DNA of 61,623 nt from a virus. The notes under the pieces are model-generated. The model was given only the letters and a program-made list of their open reading frames with translations, had not been told where the DNA came from and searched no databases. The stretch spans positions 1 through 61,623 of the IMG/VR virus record IMGVR_UViG_3300042731_006244, one strand, 5' to 3'. This document shows, in pieces, positions 14,853 through 22,383 of the stretch (within the stretch, counting starts at the first letter, position 1; each line of letters starts with the position of its first letter). The translations under genes were made by a program, and so were the position numbers.

Positions 14853-15131
14853 ATGAACGATAGAATGCATGAAATTTATATGAGAGTTCAGCGAGGGGAT
14901 CAAGCAAGCAAATATTTTAATGAAGTGCTTGAAATTATGTTGAATACGATGTCACAGCTTGATCCGTTTGAGATCGGTTGTTTTTTTATCTGGCTCCGAA
15001 AAGAAGATGTATTTGTTCATAATTCTTCAACGGGGGGATGGGTAGGAGTTAACGATCCCGTTAATATTCCTACTATAAAAGAAAATGAACAATTCAAAAA
15101 TCAAAAACAGCGTCATTTAAAATATGAATAA
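14853..15131 (+). CDS. Hypothetical protein, 92 aa
   Basis: AGGAGGAGACT site after the hairpin element. Sequence MNDRMHEIYMRVQRGDQASKYFNEV... suggests an all-helical N-terminus. No family recognised. Confidence 0.55.
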   Translation: MNDRMHEIYMRVQRGDQASKYFNEVLEIMLNTMSQLDPFEIGCFFIWLRKEDVFVHNSSTGGWVGVNDPVNIPTIKENEQFKNQKQRHLKYE

Positions 15132-15156
15132 CCCACCCCAGGGTTAAGGGGAGAAA
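15128..15156 (+). repeat. Pre-gene hairpin element, copy 3
   Basis: ACCCACCCCAGGGTTAAGGG and following bases repeat copies 1 and 2, in front of the 15172 gene. Confidence 0.6.
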
Positions 15157-15171
15157 GAAGAGAAGAATAGT

Positions 15172-15345
15172 ATGGAAAAGATAATTGAAAGCTGGATCAA
15201 ATCAGCGGAATCGGAAATAATTATCCACAAAACAAACAAGGGTAATTATTACAAAGTATATTGCGGGCAATTCAACCACCAATATCTCCGTATGGTTGAA
15301 TTACTTACTCTCGAAGAAGTAGAAGATTTTAAGAAACAGCAATAA
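15172..15345 (+). CDS. Hypothetical protein, 57 aa
   Basis: MEKIIESWIKSAESEIIIHK start; small alpha/beta protein, unknown. Ribosome site GAAAGAAGAGAAG. Confidence 0.5.
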   Translation: MEKIIESWIKSAESEIIIHKTNKGNYYKVYCGQFNHQYLRMVELLTLEEVEDFKKQQ

Positions 15346-15363
15346 GAGGAAAGGAACAAAATT

Positions 15364-15567
15364 ATGAACTTAGAAAAACTTAATGCCTGTATGTTCAAAG
15401 ACGGTGAACCTGCCATATGTAGTATATGCGGGGAAACTGCCGAGTTACGGCCATACGGAAAAGACGGGGCATGGATATGTTATTCATGCATGATGGAGGA
15501 TAAGGATCTCCAGAAAAACGCTGAACAAATAATCACTGATTTTGTAACAGCGATTATAAATTCGTAA
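15364..15567 (+). CDS. Zinc-ribbon protein, 67 aa
   Basis: CSICG (about residue 19) and CYSCM (about residue 38) form a four-cysteine ribbon; helical C-terminus. AGAGGAAAGG site. It directly precedes the ring-nuclease-like gene. Confidence 0.6.
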   Translation: MNLEKLNACMFKDGEPAICSICGETAELRPYGKDGAWICYSCMMEDKDLQKNAEQIITDFVTAIINS

Positions 15568-15577
15568 GGGGAAAAGT

Positions 15578-15961
15578 ATGAAGATAGTATTTTTCAATTG
15601 TAGTATTATGACAGGCGAAGGCATTTTTATCAAGAGAAAAGTTTCTCTTGAAGTTGTGAAAAAAATGATACAGAATGCCGAGGAGATAGAATCAGCAATT
15701 GGGCATGAATCAACTGCTCAAATTCTTACAGAATTGACAGGGATTAATATACCTGTCAACCGCATAAAATATGAGCAGAAATGTGAGGAAATTGCTATTG
15801 TGTTTCAACTTCGTTCACGTCCGAATGAAGGGAAAATTCTCACCAGAGAAGAAATAGAAGAAACAGGGTACGATTTTTTTCTTGTGAAAAAATATGGATC
15901 AGTGAATGTAGGTGGAAATTATTTTGGCTTGGATGAGATAGATATGATCGACCGGCGTTAA
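15578..15961 (+). CDS. AcrIII-1-type viral ring nuclease (DUF1874)
   Basis: 127 residues. IESAIGHESTAQILTELTG, NRIKYEQ, then VFQLRSRPNEGKILTREEIE follow the order and wording of DUF1874, the family of viral anti-CRISPR AcrIII-1 proteins. These cleave cyclic tetra-adenylate, the second messenger of type III CRISPR. The family's catalytic His corresponds to H43 in AIGHEST; the R...NEGK segment fits the ligand-binding loop. It should blunt type III defence in the host. It lies among early small genes, as expected for an anti-defence protein. Confidence 0.8.
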   Translation: MKIVFFNCSIMTGEGIFIKRKVSLEVVKKMIQNAEEIESAIGHESTAQILTELTGINIPVNRIKYEQKCEEIAIVFQLRSRPNEGKILTREEIEETGYDFFLVKKYGSVNVGGNYFGLDEIDMIDRR

Positions 15962-16017
15962 CACGAATTACAGGATTGCCTGGCGGGATGCAATCGACCT
16001 TGGCAACACAGGAATCT

Positions 16018-16137
16018 ATGGGAAAATGCCCCTCGTGTGATAGTGATTTATACGAAACTGAAGAAGGCATTTTCTGTAGTGGTTGTCAGTATCAGTGGGA
16101 ACAATACAATAAGGAGAATGATAATGTGGAAGATTAA
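16018..16137 (+). CDS. Small zinc-ribbon peptide, 39 aa
   Basis: MGKCPSCDSDLYETEEGIFCSGCQ: two CxxC pairs in the first 25 residues. Overlaps the next gene by 14 bases. Confidence 0.6.
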   Translation: MGKCPSCDSDLYETEEGIFCSGCQYQWEQYNKENDNVED

Positions 16138-16465
16138 GGAGAAAGGACACAAATTTATAATTGTCCCTCATTCTGAGTGTACGACAATACACTCAGTAAC
16201 CGGTAATTTCGTGTCTGCGAAAATCAAGGGAAAAACAAGATACAGCTCTTCGGATGGGTCTTGGGATGGAAAAACGGGTTGGTTTTTTGAAACGATTAAG
16301 GGGACCTGCTGTATATGCAAGAAAACAAAAAAGTTTGATTTCCTTCGATATCTCGGAAAAAATTATTCTGATCAAGAAGAAATCTGCCCAGAATGTATTA
16401 TTCGGATGGGTGATGATTTTTTAGAAGCATATAATTCGATTAAGGGAGTAGAGTATGGTAATTAA
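16124..16465 (+). CDS. Zinc-finger-containing protein, 113 aa
   Basis: ATG at 16124 chosen, seven bases after AAGGAGA. C-terminal half has CCICKKTKKFDFL and EEICPECIIRMG, a split four-cysteine site. Unknown function. Confidence 0.55.
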   Translation: MWKIKEKGHKFIIVPHSECTTIHSVTGNFVSAKIKGKTRYSSSDGSWDGKTGWFFETIKGTCCICKKTKKFDFLRYLGKNYSDQEEICPECIIRMGDDFLEAYNSIKGVEYGN

Positions 16466-17063
16466 TGGTAATTTATTTCCTAATGAGGGAGTGCATAAGA
16501 ATTGTGAATTAAGAAGAATGGCAGGAAAAAGAAATTTTAGTTTTTATTCCTGTTATTGGTTCAAGTCAAGGGCTGATGACGAAAATCCTATGCCCTTTGT
16601 GGAAAATACAGATTTATATAATTCTGATTATGCAGAATGGAAGAAAATTGTCAACGCAACATGCTATTATAACCACGATGATGGTGATGTGCATGTTGGA
16701 CAATTAACACAGGACTGGAATGGACACAAAAAGGGTGCTTACGTTGTATATCACTCCCCCGCCCTTAATGGACATTGGGCGGCGGTAGAAAATAACCGAT
16801 GCGTTAGAATATACAAATATGATGAAGAAAGAAATATTATGACCGACGGCCAGCAATGGTTTATGTATTTCAAAACTGCGGAAAAGGGAATTGATGATTT
16901 TGAGAAAACGTTTCGGGATTATCAGAAATATGGAAAAAAACCATGGGCTCCTGGTGAGTTGCGTGATTACGGGACAAAGGTTGATCAAAAGGGGAATACC
17001 CTTTGGTTTCATACTGATGGATATACAAAGAATTGCCAGTGTACTTATGAGATCAAAAAATAA
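16455..17063 (+). CDS. Hypothetical protein, 202 aa
   Basis: Largest gene of this stretch; aromatic-rich (YSCYWFKSRADDENP, HVGQLTQDWNGHKKGAYVVY, NGHWAAVENNRCVRIYKY). Short overlap with the previous gene. No family recognised; a carbohydrate- or peptide-binding fold is possible from composition only. Confidence 0.55.
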   Translation: MVINGNLFPNEGVHKNCELRRMAGKRNFSFYSCYWFKSRADDENPMPFVENTDLYNSDYAEWKKIVNATCYYNHDDGDVHVGQLTQDWNGHKKGAYVVYHSPALNGHWAAVENNRCVRIYKYDEERNIMTDGQQWFMYFKTAEKGIDDFEKTFRDYQKYGKKPWAPGELRDYGTKVDQKGNTLWFHTDGYTKNCQCTYEIKK

Positions 17064-17156
17064 CCAGCAAGGATGCGGGGGCGGGGGTTATCCCGTCCCT
17101 GCCGGGTCAGTACCGGCGTGATTGTAAACCCCATATGGGGAGAAAAGGAGTGAGCA
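17064..17156 (+). ncRNA. Structured intergenic RNA
   Basis: Contains GGCGGGG-GTTAT-CCCGTCC, GCCGG-GTCAGTA-CCGGC (five-base stem with a seven-base loop like a T-arm) and CCCCATATGGGG just before AGAAAAGGAG. Same plan as the other pre-gene structures. Confidence 0.45.
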
Positions 17157-17390
17157 ATGAAAATACTATTAATAATTTTTTTGGTTGTATTAATTACTAT
17201 CTTAATTTATGAGGGTAGTTTGGTTGCAAAAAATGATAATGCAACTATCCGAACAAGAGGTGTTGTGATGATAGTGATTGGGATTTTTCTGAATTATCCA
17301 TTATGGAAAATAGGAAAAGCTATATTAGAAAAAACAGAAAAAAAGTTCGATTTCGAACTCTCTAAACGGGAGAAAAGGAGTGAGCAATGA
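17157..17390 (+). CDS. Two-helix membrane protein, 77 aa
   Basis: Transmembrane segments at residues 2-20 and about 36-52, charged C-terminus. Ends in ATGA overlap with the next gene. Confidence 0.55.
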   Translation: MKILLIIFLVVLITILIYEGSLVAKNDNATIRTRGVVMIVIGIFLNYPLWKIGKAILEKTEKKFDFELSKREKRSEQ

Positions 17391-17488
17391 AAGAAATATA
17401 TTGCTGTTTATGCGGAAACAAACAAGGAGAAAAAATCTATGTGCATAGCACTTGCCTGGAGAAAAGGAAGGAAAGGAGATTAGTATGA
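17387..17488 (+). CDS. Small zinc-finger peptide, 33 aa
   Basis: CCLCGNKQGEKIYVHSTCL: CxxC...HxxC in a 33-residue basic peptide, coupled at both ends by ATGA overlaps. Confidence 0.45.
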   Translation: MKEIYCCLCGNKQGEKIYVHSTCLEKRKERRLV

Positions 17489-17859
17489 TACCAACAATAA
17501 CAGAAGGATGTAATGTAGTAATCAAAAAAGAAAAGTTGGAGGAATATTTTTCGAGCATGAAAGAGCGAATAAACGAGATGAGCTGGAAAAAAGAGTTGGA
17601 ACAAATCGAACAAAATCAAATTCGGGGCACTGTGAAAACAGTATACAAAAATATACAACGGGCAGAGATTATATTTGCAGACCATGAATATACTCTACCA
17701 ATTAAGACGTTAATCAGGATCGAATTGAATCTATGGAAATTGTTTTCGAGTTTTGTCGATGCTGCGGTACAAGTAGCAGAAGTAGCGCAAAAAAATCAGA
17801 TTTCTTCTTTGAAAAACCTGATTGCTATCAAGAAAGCATGGACAGGTAAGGATACCTAG
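17485..17859 (+). CDS. Hypothetical protein, 124 aa
   Basis: Helical Lys/Glu-rich N-terminus, then a small beta segment and a C-terminal amphipathic helix. Preceded by AAAGGAGA. No family recognised. Confidence 0.5.
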   Translation: MIPTITEGCNVVIKKEKLEEYFSSMKERINEMSWKKELEQIEQNQIRGTVKTVYKNIQRAEIIFADHEYTLPIKTLIRIELNLWKLFSSFVDAAVQVAEVAQKNQISSLKNLIAIKKAWTGKDT

Positions 17860-17899
17860 GGATCTCATACGTCCACCTACGTCCACTGAGATCCCTGGG
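17855..17899 (+). terminator. Long hairpin with tandem loop repeat
   Basis: CCTAGGGATCTCA and TGAGATCCCTGGG form a 13-base-pair stem (one GU), enclosing TACGTCCACC followed by TACGTCCAC. It overlaps the stop of the preceding gene. There is no U-run, so it may act as RNA stabiliser or binding site rather than terminator. Confidence 0.45.
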
Positions 17900-17921
17900 T
17901 TTTCAGGGAAAGGAGGTGTCA

Positions 17922-17954
17922 ATGATAATTGATAGAGTATTTCAAAATGAATAA
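17922..17954 (+). CDS. Possible leader peptide, 10 aa
   Basis: A perfect AAAGGAGGTGTCA ribosome site precedes a ten-codon frame (MIIDRVFQNE). So strong a site for so short a frame suggests a leader peptide or a decoy ribosome-binding site. Confidence 0.3.
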   Translation: MIIDRVFQNE

Positions 17955-18052
17955 GAAGGATGATTACCTGGGACTATCCCCCTGGTTTTCATATAGCAAG
18001 GTTGGCGGGGGCAGGGAGACTTGCCCCTTCCGGTATATTACAAGGAGGGTTT

Positions 18053-18499
18053 ATGAAGACTTACAAAATTCTATTTTCAAGAAATAAAAAGTACGAAGAA
18101 GGTTATATTGTGGAAAAGGGTTGCCAGAATTATATGTATACAATTGATCCAGAGAAACCAGGTGAACCAATTGGTGGAGTATGGACAGAAGATCCTAAAG
18201 TATGGGTTCGGAACAGAAGTATTGATATTCTTGTTATGAAAAAGGAGGAAACTGAGACTTTTGAAAAAATACAAAAGTTGACAGAAGAGCATACAAAGAA
18301 GGAAGAAAAAAGAGAAATGGCAATCTGTTTTTTTTGCAAGGAATCTGGTATTAAGAAGAACATGGTGCCAGGAAAGCAAGGTGGAAGATATGCTCATTCT
18401 ATATGTCTTGGTACCAATCAAGGGCTAGCAGCTCTTGAAAAATTAACTACAGTTAATAAAGAAATAGGTGAATTGATCAGTCAATTCAAAATTCTTTAG
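18053..18499 (+). CDS. Hypothetical protein with C-terminal zinc-knuckle, 148 aa
   Basis: ATG after CAAGGAGGGTTT. N-terminal beta-rich part, central charged helix, then CFFCKESGI...HSICLG, a CxxC...C motif. Unknown function. Confidence 0.5.
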   Translation: MKTYKILFSRNKKYEEGYIVEKGCQNYMYTIDPEKPGEPIGGVWTEDPKVWVRNRSIDILVMKKEETETFEKIQKLTEEHTKKEEKREMAICFFCKESGIKKNMVPGKQGGRYAHSICLGTNQGLAALEKLTTVNKEIGELISQFKIL

Positions 18500-18595
18500 G
18501 CCGGGGCTTTCCCCGGATGCCCGGTGACCTGCCGGTACAGATGATGAGTCATCTACCCCCGGGTGTGTGGACTAATAGCAGGTAGAAGGAGGATA
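18500..18595 (+). ncRNA. Structured intergenic RNA
   Basis: CCGGGG-CTTT-CCCCGG hairpin at the start, then an outer CCTGC/GCAGG pair enclosing AGATGA-TGAG-TCATCT. Followed by AAGGAGG for the next gene. Confidence 0.45.
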
Positions 18596-18599
18596 GATT

Positions 18600-18863
18600 A
18601 TGATTGACATTGAAATAACCAAGTATGTATTGTCAGTACGGAATCTTATGTATTTCTATAAGAATATGTTTCCATTAATGCATAAGAAGAAAAATGATAC
18701 AATCAAGAAACTTGCACAGGAGTTCAAGATTTCTGAAGAATATCTGATAGATATACTGTCCCGGGACAGTGTGAAGGTCGCTATCCAAGATTGGATAGAT
18801 ATGGACAATGAATTGAACAATGAATTAGAAAGGAGTATTAATGTCAACAATTATAAAAAATAA
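18600..18863 (+). CDS. Helix-turn-helix-like protein, 87 aa
   Basis: KKLAQEFKISEEYLIDILSRDSVK resembles a small HTH. The rest is acidic and helical. May be a regulator; no close family recognised. Overlaps the next gene. Confidence 0.45.
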   Translation: MIDIEITKYVLSVRNLMYFYKNMFPLMHKKKNDTIKKLAQEFKISEEYLIDILSRDSVKVAIQDWIDMDNELNNELERSINVNNYKK

Positions 18864-19110
18864 GAAGGGAGCAGAAATCCTGCTGAAAGAGAAAAGAAAA
18901 CTATTCCTTGAAACGCTTTGCCCGATATTCCGGGAACCCTGCAAACAATGTCACAGCTTCACAGATGGATGTATTGTCAAGGCAAAAGAAAATTACCTGG
19001 TGATGGATCCGGTCTGTACTTGTGCGCTTGTAACCGGATGTATCGATGTTGAGCAGATGGGAGTTATCAAGGAGCCGGAGGAAAAATTCACACTTCCAGT
19101 CCGGTATTAA
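18841..19110 (+). CDS. Cysteine-rich protein, 89 aa
   Basis: Seven cysteines (LCPIFREPCKQCHSFTDGC ... VCTCALVTGC) suggest a metal cluster or two zinc sites. GAAAGGAGTATT ribosome site inside the preceding gene. Confidence 0.5.
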   Translation: MSTIIKNKKGAEILLKEKRKLFLETLCPIFREPCKQCHSFTDGCIVKAKENYLVMDPVCTCALVTGCIDVEQMGVIKEPEEKFTLPVRY

Positions 19111-19129
19111 AAAACTTTTATGGACAGGG

Positions 19130-19158
19130 TTGACTTTTCCTTGGGGATTGAGTATTAT
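19130..19158 (+). promoter_or_regulatory. Sigma70 promoter of pseudoknot leader R2
   Basis: TTGACT, 17 bases, TATTAT; predicted start near 19165, the first base of the leader stem. Confidence 0.75.
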
Positions 19159-19164
19159 TACCTT

Positions 19165-19251
19165 ATCAGGGGTACAGACTGATGTATATAAGCCATTATC
19201 TGGCTTGGAAGGGCTGTACCCCCTGAAAAGCCGGATAATGGCTTATTTTTT
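19165..19251 (+). ncRNA. Pseudoknot leader R2 with terminator-like end
   Basis: Stem 1: TCAG+GGGTACAG (19166-19177) pairs with CTGTACCC+CTGA (19214-19226, one bulged C). AAGCCATTATC in its loop (19190-19200) is complementary over 11 bases to GATAATGGCTT (19234-19244), after which comes a six-T run. Alternatively both segments fold as AAGCC/GGCTT hairpins with complementary loops, the second being an ordinary terminator. The RNA can thus switch between a pseudoknot and terminator hairpins ahead of the 19267 gene. Confidence 0.75.
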
Positions 19252-19266
19252 GTGAGGTAACAGAAT

Positions 19267-19476
19267 ATGAAAAATAATATGGATCCGAGAATAGGGTTGA
19301 AGGTCGAAAAATGGAAAGCTGCATATATAGAGTGTGAAGATTGTGGTTTCGGCGAAGAAGCAGTTATGGGGAGAGGAATTGAGTCTGCAAGAAGACGGGC
19401 TAAGTATCATGCAACTGTGAAAAAACATACTGTTAGGTTTTCTATAGACATTCATTATATTTACAGGGAGGCGTAA
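19267..19476 (+). CDS. Hypothetical protein, 69 aa
   Basis: Contains ECEDCGFGEEAVMGRGIESARRRAKYHATVKKH, a CxxC and a two-His end typical of small phage zinc proteins. TAATG coupling to the next gene. Confidence 0.55.
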   Translation: MKNNMDPRIGLKVEKWKAAYIECEDCGFGEEAVMGRGIESARRRAKYHATVKKHTVRFSIDIHYIYREA

Positions 19477-19628
19477 TGGATTTCACAACAGATAATGGAG
19501 AAGGCATGTGTCGAATGTGTGATGATCCCACAGATATATGTGATATGGATACAGGATCTTTCATATGCATACGGTGTCTGCGAGAGATTATAAAAGACGG
19601 TAAGAAATTCCTGGATAAGAGGAAATAA
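19476..19628 (+). CDS. Zinc-finger-like protein, 50 aa
   Basis: CRMCDD...CDMD..CIRC gives a four- to five-cysteine site; basic C-terminal helix. Start overlaps the previous stop. Confidence 0.55.
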   Translation: MDFTTDNGEGMCRMCDDPTDICDMDTGSFICIRCLREIIKDGKKFLDKRK

Positions 19629-19630
19629 CC

Positions 19631-19778
19631 CTGGTATTGATGGCGGGACTGTAGCCGGGATTGATCATCCGTCGAATGGAAAGACCGTGAAAATGCATAC
19701 CTATGCAGTCCGGGTCACGGAGGCAGAAATTGACAGGGAGCATGGAACTGATCATCCATGCCCCGCCATGAATACCAG
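19631..19778 (+). ncRNA. Large multi-branched RNA
   Basis: CTGGTATT-G-ATGGCGGG pairs with CCCGCCAT-G-AATACCAG: 16 pairs around one G-G mismatch closing a 148-nt domain. Inside are CCGTGA...TCACGG capped by TGCATA-CC-TATGCA, and GCATGGA-ACTGATCA-TCCATGC. TGATCATCC occurs twice. This part of the gap 19629-19942 has no gene. Confidence 0.65.
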
Positions 19779-19782
19779 AGCC

Positions 19783-19849
19783 GGGGAGTCAAGGATTGCT
19801 ACGGAGTTATGCAAGCTCTGTGTGAGGGGTTCAATTCCCCTGCTCTCCA
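19783..19849 (+). ncRNA. tRNA-like element 3
   Basis: GGGGAGT/GCTCTCC acceptor-like stem, AGGGG-TTCAATT-CCCCT canonical T-arm and a terminal A. The 35 bases between hold CGGAG/CTCTG as an anticodon-like stem but no D-arm. The core GGATTGCTA-GGAG-TTA recurs in the element at 23697. Probably not a translating tRNA. Confidence 0.55.
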
Positions 19850-19942
19850 GAGGTGTGAAAAGCTGAGGACATCAGGAGCCTACCGTTGAAAGGCTTAGCG
19901 AACCAACCGTATTTTTTTGAAAGGAAAACAAGGAGGTAAAGG

Positions 19943-20857
19943 ATGAGTAAGAAAAAGGGATTGCTACCATTTTTTAGAAAGAAAAAAGAAGGCCAGCCAC
20001 CATCACCGGTACGGAAAAAACAGCCTGAAATTATCAATATTGACGTAGATAATCCTATGTCAATTCTGGCAGGAATGGCTGCAACCGGAAATCTTCCATT
20101 AGAACAGATGGAAAAACTCATGAATCTACGGGACCGGATGGAAGCCGACAAGGCAAAAAAAGAATTCTTAAAAGCAAAATCAGATTTTCAAGCAGACTGC
20201 CCTATAATAGAAAAAACAAAAAGTGGATGGAATAACAATTATAAGTATGCACCATTTGAAGCTATTATAAAACAAATCAAAAATATTCTTAAAAGTTATG
20301 GATTTTCTTATACTTTTCATCAAAAGCAGACTGAAAAAAATATAGAAGTAACCTGTACATTATATCATATAAGCGGACATGAAGAGAAAACATCATTAAC
20401 CGCACCCTGGGATGATTCAGGCGGGAAAAATGTTATTCAAAGTATAGGAAGTACAGTAACTTATCTTAAACGATATACTCTTCTTGATATACTCGGGATA
20501 GGTACTGCTGATTCAGATGATGATGGAAAAAGTTATCCCGAATCGTTTGTAAAAGACATAGAATATAATAGAAAAGTTTTCCATTATGCTATTATCGGGC
20601 TCTTGGCTGGAAAAGTATTTGGGGATCCGGATCGAGAAAAATTTAAAGCCATCTACAAAGCAGGTGGTTTCAAAACTATTCAAGATTACCAGCGTAATTA
20701 TAACCAGACCATGAAAGAAAAACAAAGACGGGAAAATAGCGAAAAATCAAAGAACGTAAAACCCAGTAATAAACGGGAGCAAAAGCAACCTTCTAAATTA
20801 TTTGATCCTTCGCTTAATGATGATCCAGATAATTATATTGTGAAAGGAGCAATATGA
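19943..20857 (+). CDS. erf: ERF-family single-strand annealing recombinase
   Basis: 304 residues after AAGGAGG. The block FLKAKSDFQADCPIIEKTK...YKYAPFEAIIKQIKNILKSYGFSYTFH and GSTVTYLKRYTLLDILGIGTADSDDDG is the ERF domain of phage annealing proteins, which coat ssDNA and anneal complementary strands in recombination-dependent replication or circularisation. The N-terminal 45 residues are basic and probably disordered. Confidence 0.88.
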   Translation: MSKKKGLLPFFRKKKEGQPPSPVRKKQPEIINIDVDNPMSILAGMAATGNLPLEQMEKLMNLRDRMEADKAKKEFLKAKSDFQADCPIIEKTKSGWNNNYKYAPFEAIIKQIKNILKSYGFSYTFHQKQTEKNIEVTCTLYHISGHEEKTSLTAPWDDSGGKNVIQSIGSTVTYLKRYTLLDILGIGTADSDDDGKSYPESFVKDIEYNRKVFHYAIIGLLAGKVFGDPDREKFKAIYKAGGFKTIQDYQRNYNQTMKEKQRRENSEKSKNVKPSNKREQKQPSKLFDPSLNDDPDNYIVKGAI

Positions 20858-21147
20858 AAATACCATCTGAAGAAAGAATAAGTAAACAGATAAGTAAATA
20901 TATTAGAAAGCCAGAAAAGATATATTACGACTGCAATTGCGGGGCACTGCATAAGAAAGATGAATTTTCCATTTGCCCCAAGTGTGGCAAGAAGATGTGT
21001 CCATCCTGTATCCGGTTAGACGGAAAGCACAAAGGGAATTATTGCTGGATCCCAGGAAGGTTGAAAATACAGCAGAATCCTTGGTCTGATATATATACAG
21101 TAATAGACATGGAAACCGGTGAAGTAAGTACGGTGAGGTTTGGATGA
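20854..21147 (+). CDS. Zinc-binding protein, 97 aa
   Basis: CNCGALHKKDEF, CPKCGKKMCPSC: at least six cysteines in a treble-clef or double-ribbon arrangement. Coupled to erf by ATGA and downstream in the recombination operon. Confidence 0.6.
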   Translation: MKIPSEERISKQISKYIRKPEKIYYDCNCGALHKKDEFSICPKCGKKMCPSCIRLDGKHKGNYCWIPGRLKIQQNPWSDIYTVIDMETGEVSTVRFG

Positions 21148-21434
21148 AAGATAAAAACTATTTTCTGAAACCAATAACCTTTTCCCGGGTGCTGCAAGGA
21201 TTTTCTTACAAGGATAATTATCGGACCATTCTGTATCGGGAATGTGAGCCCATAACTGGTGTGATTATAGGCCGGGTAATTAGATATGAAGGGAATTATC
21301 ACCCAGCCACACAAGGGATATACAGTGACTGGGGATATCAAGGCTGGCTGGATGACCGGAAAGGTACATGGTTCTGGGTTGTGGCAGTAAGCATGAACCG
21401 GACTTGTTTGGTGCCGGTAGGAAGAGAAATATGA
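21144..21434 (+). CDS. Hypothetical protein, 96 aa
   Basis: Beta-rich (EPITGVIIGRVIRYEGNYHPATQGIYSDWGYQGWL), no motif known to me. ATGA overlaps at both ends. Confidence 0.55.
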   Translation: MKDKNYFLKPITFSRVLQGFSYKDNYRTILYRECEPITGVIIGRVIRYEGNYHPATQGIYSDWGYQGWLDDRKGTWFWVVAVSMNRTCLVPVGREI

Positions 21435-21691
21435 AAAGGACAATTGAAATAGACAGAAATGATGCAAAAAACATATGGTGGGATTGGTTTGTTACAAATA
21501 AAAAATACTGGCCACATGGATTGACATATGCAAAACTGAATAGAACTCAAGCACATATATGGCATGATAATGAACTATGGTATGATTTGCTTAATAGGCA
21601 TAGTATGATAGACAAATTTCCTTGGAAAGCCAAGATAGATGATAAAGAAAATTATGACCATGCAATTGCCGGACATGATACAGGGCGATAA
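21431..21691 (+). CDS. Hypothetical protein, 86 aa
   Basis: ATG at 21431 chosen because it overlaps the previous stop and follows AAGAGAAAT. Trp-rich (KNIWWDWFVTNKKYWPHG). Unknown. Confidence 0.5.
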   Translation: MKRTIEIDRNDAKNIWWDWFVTNKKYWPHGLTYAKLNRTQAHIWHDNELWYDLLNRHSMIDKFPWKAKIDDKENYDHAIAGHDTGR

Positions 21692-22163
21692 ACTATACAA
21701 TCAGCGCTGCCCTACCTGCGGACAAACAATAGCCCAGCCCAGGTCTATAGGTGATCGTTCACAGAATAATCGTACACATGGAAATTGTGCATCTATTGCA
21801 CAACAGATCAATGAAAGAAATCCTGACAAACCCCCCGTAACTCCTGCTATGGTATATGAGATCATGAAAAGATTTGCCGTGAAAGACGGAGTATATCCTG
21901 GGATCAAATTCAATTTTGCAGGAACAATATTGATTGAACCAATTTCACAAGCCGATGCAACCATGAAAGAAGTTAATGGATTTTGTAATGTGATTAATCG
22001 CTATGCAGATGAAAATGATATGTGGCTATGGGAATATACCCAGGATGGCAAAACAAAATACAAAAGCATAGGTGGGCGAACCCTGGAAGAAATGCTACAA
22101 GATTATCCTGAACTTAACCGGGAACTACGCCCACCTGAGCAGGATGAGTTAGAAATATTTTAA
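21675..22163 (+). CDS. Recombination-operon protein with CPTCG, about 162 aa
   Basis: Start uncertain; MIQGDKLYNQRCPTCGQT at 21675 preferred, in-frame ATGs at 21639 and 21657 possible. Contains CPTCG and SQNNRTHGNCASIAQQI, then an alpha/beta region. Position after erf suggests a Nin-region-like DNA metabolism factor, but I cannot name it. Confidence 0.5.
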   Translation: MIQGDKLYNQRCPTCGQTIAQPRSIGDRSQNNRTHGNCASIAQQINERNPDKPPVTPAMVYEIMKRFAVKDGVYPGIKFNFAGTILIEPISQADATMKEVNGFCNVINRYADENDMWLWEYTQDGKTKYKSIGGRTLEEMLQDYPELNRELRPPEQDELEIF

Positions 22164-22172
22164 GGAGGTACT

Positions 22173-22370
22173 ATGAACCCAGAACAAATGGAAATATCTG
22201 AATTATGGAATACAATTCGTAATTATCTATGCAACCAACATGCCAGCGCATTAAACAAGCTGGCCATTGAATGCCTGGATGAAATGAACAGGCGGGTTAT
22301 GATAGTTGAAAAAGGATTGGATAATATAAATGAGTTATTAAAGGATGCCAAAGATGCAAAAATAAAATAA
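22173..22370 (+). CDS. Helical hypothetical protein, 65 aa
   Basis: AAGGAGGTACT site. All-helical. Unknown. Confidence 0.5.
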   Translation: MNPEQMEISELWNTIRNYLCNQHASALNKLAIECLDEMNRRVMIVEKGLDNINELLKDAKDAKIK

Positions 22371-22383
22371 GAAGGAATAAATC

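Noticed and set aside
17452-17484. Extended start for the 17485 gene
   Set aside because: The upstream part overlaps the zinc-finger peptide gene in another frame and the AAAGGAGA site points to 17485.
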